Assembly: GCA_900550855.1 (NCBI GenBank)
Contig: URTQ01000035.1
Location: 1-11,427 of the forward strand
Length of the DNA stretch: 11,427 nt
DNA from: an uncultured Eubacteriales bacterium
Lineage (GTDB): Bacteria > Bacillota > Clostridia > Christensenellales > CAG-917
Direction of reading: 5' to 3'
Shown here: positions 5,707-11,427 of the stretch, piece after piece
How the letters are laid out: every line of letters starts with the position of its first letter
Position numbering within the stretch: position 1 is the stretch's first letter
Position numbers and translations under genes: made by a program
The notes under the pieces: generated by a model
Database searches by the model: none
What the model was told of the DNA's origin: nothing
Seen by the model: only the letters and a program-made list of their open reading frames with translations

Positions 5707-6900
5707 ATGGGATTTTTCGATAAAAACCTTTTGCTTTCCTCAAAAGAGGCAGAGCGTATTTACGATCAAATCAAAGATTTGCCTATCATCGATTATCATT
5801 GCCATTTGAGCGACAAAGAGATAAGAGAGGACAAGCGTTTTTCGGACATTGGCGAATTGTGGCTTGCGGGCGACCACTACAAGTGGCGCGCTATGCGACT
5901 TTGCGGCGTGGACGAGGAATATATTACGGGCGGCAAATCGTTTAAGGAAAAGTTTTTCAAGTACGCAGAGATTATGCCAAAACTCATAGGCAATCCGCTT
6001 TACTACTGGTCGCATATGGAACTTGTAGAGATTTTCGGTATAGATACGCCGCTCAACAAGGACACGGCGGGCGAGATTTACGAAAAAGCGAACGCCGTTT
6101 TGAAAGATTTGAGCGTATCCAAACTTCTTAAAAAATTCAAAGTCGAATATATCGCGACGACGGACGACCCGTTTTCCGCGCTTGAAAATCACGGCGACGT
6201 AAACGGCGTAAAAGTGCGCCCGACCTTCCGTCCCGACAGATGTTTTTTAGAGAACGTAAGCAAGGAAGAATTGTCCGAAAGGCTGGATTATTTCATTTCA
6301 AAAGGTTGCAAAATCGCAGACCACGGCTTCGACGATTTCGAAAACACCGAAAATCTCGAATGGTTGATTGAAAAGTGCTACGAGAAAAACATCGTTTTGC
6401 AACTTCATTTCGGCACGTTCAGAAACATAAATTCGACCGCATTTTCGACGATAGGCAGAGATAGCGGCTTCGACGTTTTCAGAGATTATATTGCAACAGA
6501 CAAACTCGCAAAACTTTTGGACAAAACGAATACGAAACTCGGCTCGCTTCCGCAAATCGTGCTTTATCCGCTCAACGACGCTTGTCTTAGGGCGGTGTGC
6601 GCAATTTCGGGCGCGTTCAGAAACGTGAGAGTGGGTGCGGCTTGGTGGTTCAACGACACGGTTGAGGGCATAAAACGCCAACTCGAAACGGTGTCCGAAT
6701 ACGCCGTTCTCGGCACGAATCTCGGTATGCTCACCGACAGCCGTTCGTTCAGTTCCTACGTTCGTTTCGACTTCTATCGCCGCATACTTTCCTCGTTCAT
6801 TGCGGACAAGGTGGAAAAGGGCGAATACGACCGTAGCGGCGCGGTCGCTCTTGCAAAAGATATTGCCTACAACAACGTTAAAGAGGTGCTTGCTTTATGA
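5707..6900 (+). CDS. uxaC: Glucuronate isomerase (uronate isomerase), compact form
   Basis: The enzyme interconverts D-glucuronate and D-fructuronate, and D-galacturonate and D-tagaturonate, the entry step of hexuronate catabolism. This 397-residue protein has the family's amidohydrolase-like landmarks in order: DYHCH (residues 29-33, metal-binding His31 and His33), TTDDP (151-155), the RPD turn (175-177), DHG (205-207), QLHFGTFRN (232-240), WWFND (313-317) and MLTDSRSF (341-348). It is notably short: E. coli UxaC is about 470 residues. Gaps fall after the RPD turn and between DHG and QLHFG, where larger enzymes carry extra helices. All recognisable motifs are retained, so it should be active. 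The start is ATG 5707 with AAGGTGG four bases upstream. It is the first gene of the operon and overlaps uxuA by four bases (ATGA), indicating translational coupling. Confidence 0.95.
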   Translation: MGFFDKNLLLSSKEAERIYDQIKDLPIIDYHCHLSDKEIREDKRFSDIGELWLAGDHYKWRAMRLCGVDEEYITGGKSFKEKFFKYAEIMPKLIGNPLYYWSHMELVEIFGIDTPLNKDTAGEIYEKANAVLKDLSVSKLLKKFKVEYIATTDDPFSALENHGDVNGVKVRPTFRPDRCFLENVSKEELSERLDYFISKGCKIADHGFDDFENTENLEWLIEKCYEKNIVLQLHFGTFRNINSTAFSTIGRDSGFDVFRDYIATDKLAKLLDKTNTKLGSLPQIVLYPLNDACLRAVCAISGAFRNVRVGAAWWFNDTVEGIKRQLETVSEYAVLGTNLGMLTDSRSFSSYVRFDFYRRILSSFIADKVEKGEYDRSGAVALAKDIAYNNVKEVLAL

Positions 6901-7943
6901 AAATGACTTTCCGCTGGTACGGCGAAAAAGACTCGATACCCCTTGACTATATCAAGCAGATACAGGGTATGAGCGGCGTGGTTACCGCCGTGTACGACAC
7001 GCCCGTAGGCGAGGTTTGGGACGTCGAAAAACTCGAAAGACTCAAAAAACGTTCAAACGAACACGGGCTCGAAATGGAAGTTATCGAATCCGTGCCCGTA
7101 CACGAGGATATAAAACTCGGCAAACCCACGCGCGACAAATACATCGAGGCGTACAAACAAAATATAATCAACTGCGGAAAAGTGGGCGTGAAGTGCATAT
7201 GCTACAACTTTATGCCCGTGTTCGATTGGCTTCGCACCGACCTTTATTCCAAGCATAAAGACGGTTCGACGTCGCTTGCGTACGACCACGAAAAACTGCT
7301 TTCGCTCGACCCAAAAAATCTGCATCTTCCCGGGTGGGACGAGAGTTATTCGCAAGACGAACTCAACGCGCTCTTGAAAGAATACGAGGGTATGACTCAT
7401 CAAAAGTTGTTCGACAATCTCGTATACTTCCTAAACGCGATTATGCCTGCGTGCGACGAGGCGGACGTCAATATGGCGATTCACCCCGACGACCCGCCGT
7501 GGGATATGTTCGGACTGCCGAGAATTATATGCAAAGAGGAAGATTACGATAGATTGTTCGCCGCCGTGCCGAATATGCACAACGGCATAACTTTCTGCAC
7601 GGGAAGCCTCGGCGCAGGCAGATTCAACGACCTTCCGAAAATGGCGAAAAAGTATGCAAGTCGCATATATTTCGCGCACCTTCGCCAACTCAAATACGAC
7701 GGCGAAATCAATTTTTACGAAAACGGACACCGCACCGATTGCGGCAACGTCGACGTGTACGCGATTGTCAAATCTCTCGTAGAGGGCGGCTTTGACGGTT
7801 ACGTCCGTCCCGACCACGGCAGAAACGTGTGGGGCGAGGACGCAAAACCCGGTTACGGTCTTTTCGACAGAGCGATGGGCGCGTGCTATCTCGGCGGTCT
7901 GTTCGAGGCAATAGAAAAGGATATGAAGGAGAAGAAAAAATGA
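6897..7943 (+). CDS. uxuA: Mannonate dehydratase
   Basis: It dehydrates D-mannonate to 2-keto-3-deoxy-D-gluconate (KDG) in the cytoplasm. The 348-residue TIM-barrel protein begins with the family's FRWYG (5-9) and carries CYNFMPVFDWLRT (102-114), HPDDPPW (196-202), FCTGSLG (233-239), AHLR (260-263) and RPDHGR (304-309). His196, Cys234, His261 and Asp306 line up with the Mn-binding His-Cys-His-Asp set known for this family. The length is typical of the shorter Firmicutes form and less than the about 394 residues of E. coli UxuA. The ATG overlaps the uxaC stop (ATGA), and its own stop overlaps the next start in the same way, so the three genes are probably translated in series. Nothing is missing. 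Confidence 0.97.
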   Translation: MKMTFRWYGEKDSIPLDYIKQIQGMSGVVTAVYDTPVGEVWDVEKLERLKKRSNEHGLEMEVIESVPVHEDIKLGKPTRDKYIEAYKQNIINCGKVGVKCICYNFMPVFDWLRTDLYSKHKDGSTSLAYDHEKLLSLDPKNLHLPGWDESYSQDELNALLKEYEGMTHQKLFDNLVYFLNAIMPACDEADVNMAIHPDDPPWDMFGLPRIICKEEDYDRLFAAVPNMHNGITFCTGSLGAGRFNDLPKMAKKYASRIYFAHLRQLKYDGEINFYENGHRTDCGNVDVYAIVKSLVEGGFDGYVRPDHGRNVWGEDAKPGYGLFDRAMGACYLGGLFEAIEKDMKEKKK

Positions 7944-8770
7944 GTGTTCCTTTCAAAGTGGATTTGAGTGACAAAATCGTTGCAATCACGGGCGCAGGCG
8001 GCGTTATATGTTCGGAATTTGCGCGCGCGCTCGCAGAATGCGGCGCAAAAGTCGCACTCTTGGACATCAACTACGAGGCGGCAAAGAACGTCGCCGACCA
8101 AATAGGCGAAAACGCGTACGCCGTCAAGTGCAACTGCCTTGACAAAGCGGATATTTTCAGAGCGAAAAACGAAATCGAATTTAAGTTCGGCAAAGTCAAT
8201 TTCCTCATCAACGGCGCAGGCGGCAACAATCCCAAAGCCACCACCGACAACGAAACCATGACCCCCGACCTTCAAGGCGCAAAAGACTTTTTCGCACTCG
8301 AAGAAAGCGGACTCAAATTCGTGTTCGACCTCAACATTACCTCGGCGTTTTTGGTGACGCAGGTGTTTGCAAAAGATATGGTCGGCACGGGCGGAAACAT
8401 CATCAACATCTCGTCGATGAACGCTTTCAGACCTCTCACCAAGATTCCAGCGTACAGCGCGGCAAAGGCGGGCATATCCAACTTTACCGAATGGCTCGCG
8501 GTGCATTTTGCGCCTTGCAAAATACGTTGCAACGCAATCGCCCCGGGATTTTTCGTTACGAATCAGAACAGAACGTTGCTCTTTAACGAGGACGGCACGC
8601 CCACTGCGAGAACGGGCAAAATCCTCAACGCAACGCCTATGAAGAAATTCGGCGAAATAAGCGACCTTATCGGCTGCCTTTTGTGGCTTGCCGACGACAA
8701 ATCGAGCGGTTTCGTGACGGGTACGGTTATTCCAGTCGACGGCGGTTTTTCGGCATACAGCGGGGTGTAA
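7940..8770 (+). CDS. uxuB: Short-chain dehydrogenase, probable D-mannonate (fructuronate) oxidoreductase
   Basis: It probably reduces D-fructuronate to D-mannonate with NAD(P)H, linking UxaC and UxuA. The 276-residue protein is a classical SDR: cofactor loop TGAGGVIC (17-24), acidic Asp42 after strand 2 (favouring NAD), NGAGG (91-95), Asn132, Ser159 and Tyr172-x3-Lys176 (in YSAAK) as catalytic residues, and a C-terminal VDGGFSAYSG ending. It resembles the SDR-type mannonate oxidoreductases of Bacillus uronate operons, which are unrelated to E. coli UxuB (a long-chain polyol dehydrogenase); the gene symbol therefore denotes role. The start at ATG 7940 is supported by AAGGAG about eight bases upstream and by ATGA overlap with uxuA; the frame is open further upstream but that part is antisense-style filler. 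A KduD-like or other keto-sugar-acid specificity is possible, but context favours mannonate. Confidence 0.88.
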   Translation: MSVPFKVDLSDKIVAITGAGGVICSEFARALAECGAKVALLDINYEAAKNVADQIGENAYAVKCNCLDKADIFRAKNEIEFKFGKVNFLINGAGGNNPKATTDNETMTPDLQGAKDFFALEESGLKFVFDLNITSAFLVTQVFAKDMVGTGGNIINISSMNAFRPLTKIPAYSAAKAGISNFTEWLAVHFAPCKIRCNAIAPGFFVTNQNRTLLFNEDGTPTARTGKILNATPMKKFGEISDLIGCLLWLADDKSSGFVTGTVIPVDGGFSAYSGV

Positions 8771-8771
8771 A

Positions 8772-9347
8772 ATGAAAAGCGTAATTCCCGTGGTCGTGAT
8801 AAACGACCTTAACGACACGATAAAAACGTTGTCCGCTTTGAGAGAAGGGGGCATAAACTGCGCGGAAATCACGTTCCGCACGGCGTGCGCCGAACAGGCG
8901 ATAAAAATCGGCGCGAGCGAGTTTCCCGATATGAATATCGGGGCAGGTACGGTTATCAATCGAGAGCAAGCCGAAAGAGCGGTGAGAGCAGGCGCAAAGT
9001 TTATCGTTTCGCCCGGATTTTCCGACGAAGTCGCCGAATTTTGCATCGCAAACGAAGTGCCGTATTATCCCGGTTGCGTAACGCCCACCGAGATTATGCG
9101 AGCGTTGTCTTACGGACTTACTGTCGTCAAGTTTTTCCCCGCAGGCGTGTACGGCGGACTCAAAGCGATGAAAGCGCTTGCCGCGCCGTTTCCGCAAATC
9201 AAGTTTATCCCGACGGGCGGCGTTGATTTGACAAACCTCAAAGAATATCTCGATTTCGACAAGGTGTACGCCGTCGGCGGCTCTTTTATGATGAAAGGGG
9301 ATATAGTCAATAATTGCAAGGAGATTGTGAAGATATGCGAGTTGTGA
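8772..9347 (+). CDS. eda: 2-keto-3-deoxy-6-phosphogluconate (KDPG) aldolase
   Basis: It cleaves KDPG to pyruvate and glyceraldehyde-3-phosphate, the last step of the pathway. The 191-residue protein is a compact class I aldolase TIM barrel: IPVVVIND at the N-terminus, catalytic EITFRT with Glu32, GAGTV (57-61), SPGF (80-83), PGCVTPTE (100-107), the Schiff-base lysine in VVKFFPA (Lys120) and phosphate-binding IPTGGV (146-151). Length is at the short end for Eda (E. coli about 213). It starts one base after the SDR stop, with GGGGTG just upstream, and its end overlaps kdgK by 13 bases. Some relatives act on 4-hydroxy-2-oxoglutarate or KDPGal; with KdgK beside it and UxuA upstream, KDPG is the expected substrate. 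Confidence 0.95.
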   Translation: MKSVIPVVVINDLNDTIKTLSALREGGINCAEITFRTACAEQAIKIGASEFPDMNIGAGTVINREQAERAVRAGAKFIVSPGFSDEVAEFCIANEVPYYPGCVTPTEIMRALSYGLTVVKFFPAGVYGGLKAMKALAAPFPQIKFIPTGGVDLTNLKEYLDFDKVYAVGGSFMMKGDIVNNCKEIVKICEL

Positions 9348-10354
9348 CTTTCGGTGAACTTATGTTGAGGCTTGCGCCCGAAAACTATTTGCGTTTCGTG
9401 CAAAGCGACAGACTTGAAGCGACCTTCGGCGGCGCGGAAGCAAACGTTGCCGTATCGCTTGCAAATTTCGGCGTCGACGCTTGTTTCGTCACCAAACTTC
9501 CTACGCACGAGATAGGACAAAGCGCGGTAAATTCCTTGCGCAAGTTCGGCGTAGACACCTCGAAAATCGTCAGAGGCGGCGACAGAGTGGGTATATACTA
9601 TTGCGAAAAGGGCGCGAGTCAGCGTCCGAGCAAGGTTATATACGACCGCAAGTATTCGTCGATAGCGACGGCAAGCGAGGACGATTTCGACTGGGACGAC
9701 GTCTTTTCGGGTGCGGACTGGTTTCACTTTACGGGCATAACCCCCGCGCTTTCCGACGATATGGCAAAAATTACGCTCGAAGCGGTCAAGGCGGCAAAGG
9801 ACAACGGACTCACCGTGTCTTGCGACCTCAATTTCCGCAAGAAACTTTGGACGAGCGAAAAAGCGTGCGCTGTTATGAGCGACGTGCTTAAACACGTCGA
9901 CGTGTGCATAGCAAACGAGGAAGACGCAAAGGACGTTTTCGGAATCGAAGCGGAAAACACGGATATAAATTCGGGCAAACTCGACGAAGAAGGCTACGTT
10001 TCGGTTGCAAAACAACTCACGGACAGATTCGGATTCAAGGCGGTTGCAATCACTTTGCGCGAAAGCCTTAGCGCAAGCGACAACAACTGGTCGGGTATGC
10101 TGTACGTCGCAAATCGTCCGTTCTTTGCCAAGAAATATCGTATGCACATCGTTGACAGAGTGGGCGGCGGCGACAGTTTCGGCGCAGGACTCATTTACGC
10201 GCTTTTGAGCGACTTCGGCGCGCAGGACGCAATCGAGTTTGCGGTTGCGGCAAGTTGCCTTAAACACTCGATAGAGGGCGACTACAATATGGTCACAAAA
10301 GACGAAGTGCTTGCTCTTGCAAGAGGCAACGCAAGCGGCAGAGTGCAAAGATAA
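9335..10354 (+). CDS. kdgK: 2-keto-3-deoxygluconate kinase (PfkB/ribokinase family)
   Basis: It phosphorylates KDG from UxuA to KDPG for the aldolase, using ATP. The 339-residue protein opens with VTFGELMLRL and the substrate-binding signature GGAEANVAVSLANFG (32-46), has CDLNFRKKLW (163-172) and IANEED (192-197) in the middle, and the PfkB ATP/catalytic motif DRVGGGDSFGAG (274-285) with catalytic base Asp280. KdgK-like features are the R-L-A-P-E-N-Y-L-R-F-V-Q opening and the insert around 205-222. I choose ATG 9335, with AAGGAG 11 bases upstream, over an in-frame TTG at 9314. The start lies inside eda (13-base overlap). It is the last gene of the tightly packed block; a 104-base gap follows. 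Confidence 0.95.
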   Translation: MRVVTFGELMLRLAPENYLRFVQSDRLEATFGGAEANVAVSLANFGVDACFVTKLPTHEIGQSAVNSLRKFGVDTSKIVRGGDRVGIYYCEKGASQRPSKVIYDRKYSSIATASEDDFDWDDVFSGADWFHFTGITPALSDDMAKITLEAVKAAKDNGLTVSCDLNFRKKLWTSEKACAVMSDVLKHVDVCIANEEDAKDVFGIEAENTDINSGKLDEEGYVSVAKQLTDRFGFKAVAITLRESLSASDNNWSGMLYVANRPFFAKKYRMHIVDRVGGGDSFGAGLIYALLSDFGAQDAIEFAVAASCLKHSIEGDYNMVTKDEVLALARGNASGRVQR

Positions 10355-10394
10355 GCGCAAAGATTAACGGAAAATAAAAAGAAATAAAACGAAA

Positions 10395-10424
10395 CGCGAT
10401 TGTCGAATATAATCGGAAATCGCG
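10395..10424 (+). promoter_or_regulatory. Hairpin containing a consensus -10 hexamer between kdgK and the next gene
   Basis: CGCGATT (10395-10401) and AATCGCG (10418-10424) are perfect inverted repeats around a 16-base loop that contains TATAAT (10408-10413). No U-run follows, so it is not an intrinsic terminator. The -35 position (about 10385-10390) is poor. It may be an internal promoter flanked by an operator, or an mRNA processing or stabilising hairpin that sets the level of the downstream genes. Confidence 0.3.
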
Positions 10425-10458
10425 AATCGAAACGAATAGAAAACGAGAGGTTAAAAAT

Positions 10459-11379
10459 ATGGGCAAAATCACTATATCGGGGTTTTATGACGAGATAAGC
10501 GGCAGTTTATCCAAACAAATCGCGGTTTTGCACGAACTCGGCGAACATTATATGTGTCCGAGAAACATCGACGGAAAGAATATCGCCGATTACACTTTCG
10601 AGGAATTTGAAAAGGACGTTTATCCCACTCTCAAAAAAGAGGGAATCAAGTTTTCGTCCATAGGCTCGCCGATAGGAAAGGTCGGAATCGACGACGAAGA
10701 AGGCTTTGCAAAACAGAAAAAGCAACTTGCCGAACTCGTCAAGATAGCGCAACTTATGAAGTGCGAATATATCCGCATTTTCTCGTTCTTTTACGGCGAC
10801 AAAAAGCCCGAAGATTGCAGCGCGAAAGTCATATCGAGGCTCAAAGAATTGCTCGCAATCGTCAAGGGCAGCGGCGTGAAACTTATGCACGAAAACGAGA
10901 AGAAGATTTACGGCGACGTGCCGTCGAGAGTGCTTGAAATTTACAACGCCATAAACGACGAGGACTTCGTGCTGTGCTTTGACGCAAGCAACTACATTCA
11001 ATGCGACGTAAATCCCACAGAGGCTTTCGATACGCTCAAAGACCTCGTTGTGTATTATCACATCAAGGATTGCTCGACCTATAAGGTCGAAGTGCCTGTG
11101 GGAACGGGCGAAGGGCATTACGAATACATCGTCGGTCAACTCAAAGCGCGCGGCTACGAAGGATTTATGACTCTCGAACCGCACACGTTTAAGTACGCCG
11201 TTATGAAACCGCTCGTATACTTTGTGCCGTTCGTCAAGTTCGCAATGAAGGACTATTTCAAAGCGTTCCGCCTCATCGACAAGAAGATGGGAAGAAACTA
11301 TTTTGCGTGCGCTTCGAGGAAAACTGTTTTCCTTTGGCAATACAACAACCTTAAAAAATTGATTTCGGAGGCGAAATAA
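10459..11379 (+). CDS. Sugar phosphate isomerase/epimerase family TIM-barrel protein
   Basis: This 306-residue protein belongs to the xylose-isomerase-like (AP endonuclease 2) TIM-barrel superfamily. Its metal-binding residues follow the usual order: Glu145 in MHENEKKIYGD, Asp175 in CFDASN, His201 in YYHIKD and Glu240 in TLEPH, with the loop PVGTGEGHY (213-221) typical of epimerases and isomerases such as IolE/IolI and 3-epimerases. Members act on keto-sugars, inositols and uronates; the substrate is not deducible. The C-terminal tail (V-K-F-A-M-K-D-Y onward, about 260-306) extends beyond the barrel. Its start has GAGAGG eight bases upstream. It follows the hexuronate genes on the same strand, and its stop overlaps the next start by one base (TAATG), so it works with the adjacent oxidoreductase, possibly in a side branch feeding the pathway. 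Confidence 0.85.
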   Translation: MGKITISGFYDEISGSLSKQIAVLHELGEHYMCPRNIDGKNIADYTFEEFEKDVYPTLKKEGIKFSSIGSPIGKVGIDDEEGFAKQKKQLAELVKIAQLMKCEYIRIFSFFYGDKKPEDCSAKVISRLKELLAIVKGSGVKLMHENEKKIYGDVPSRVLEIYNAINDEDFVLCFDASNYIQCDVNPTEAFDTLKDLVVYYHIKDCSTYKVEVPVGTGEGHYEYIVGQLKARGYEGFMTLEPHTFKYAVMKPLVYFVPFVKFAMKDYFKAFRLIDKKMGRNYFACASRKTVFLWQYNNLKKLISEAK

Positions 11380-11427
11380 TGGATAAAAAAGAAGTCAGAT
11401 ACGGCATAGTCGGCATAGGCAAGCAAG
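11379..11427 (+). CDS. Start of a second Gfo/Idh/MocA-type oxidoreductase, truncated by the window edge
   Basis: Only 16 codons are visible, from the ATG at 11379 (shared base in TAATG with the upstream stop) and with GGAGG eight to twelve bases ahead. The sequence MDKKEVRYGIVGIGKQ carries the start of a Rossmann dinucleotide-binding loop (GIVGIGKQ), which fits Gfo/Idh/MocA proteins. Pairing with an isomerase/epimerase gene is common for that family. The identification rests on the N-terminus alone. Confidence 0.6.
   Translation, partial: MDKKEVRYGIVGIGKQ

Noticed and set aside
7886..9046. Long leftward open frame across the SDR and eda genes (similarly 9110-10360 and 3745-4842)
   Set aside because: These are shadows opposite well-recognised enzymes. 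They show no motifs and no ribosome binding sites.

Overview
The window looks like a chromosomal segment of a low-to-mid GC, Gram-positive-type anaerobe, probably an uncultured Clostridia/Bacillota member. This is inferred from strong purine-rich ribosome binding sites, two lipobox-type lipoproteins beside a small membrane protein resembling an ECF transporter S component, and Firmicutes-style sugar-acid genes, including a short-chain dehydrogenase as the mannonate oxidoreductase. No species-level call is possible from the sequence alone.

Left edge (1-575): the C-terminal end of an AT-rich NERD-type protein reads rightward. Six bases beyond its stop lies a leftward remnant of a MntP manganese exporter, of which only about the last 45 residues are recognisable. 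It breaks off at a nested palindromic repeat. A long palindromic terminator at 522-551 closes the leftward operon that follows.

Leftward operon (576-3053), in transcription order: a 404-aa lipoprotein, a roughly 180-aa lipoprotein and a 199-aa multi-spanning membrane protein. Together they look like an uptake system of unknown substrate. Their long upstream region (3054-3535) has no convincing gene. It holds degenerate repeats, an intrinsic terminator preceded by mutually overlapping hairpins (possible attenuator or structured RNA), and a tRNA/tmRNA-like 3' end.

Middle (3723-5597): a near-consensus promoter drives a lone Gfo/Idh/MocA oxidoreductase, convergent with an AraC-family regulator. 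The regulator is divergent from the catabolic operon. The gap between them carries two direct repeats 21 bp apart, the geometry of an AraC-type operator, overlapping a predicted promoter.

Rightward operon (5707-10354): uxaC, uxuA, an SDR mannonate oxidoreductase (uxuB role), eda and kdgK are tightly packed, with overlaps of 4, 4 and 13 bases and one 1-base gap. They encode a complete route from D-glucuronate through fructuronate, mannonate, KDG and KDPG to pyruvate and glyceraldehyde-3-phosphate. After a 104-base gap come a TIM-barrel sugar isomerase/epimerase (10459-11379) and the start of a second Gfo/Idh/MocA oxidoreductase overlapping it by one base, a pairing typical of unusual sugar or sugar-acid processing. 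No transporter or glycosidase for the hexuronate appears in the window.
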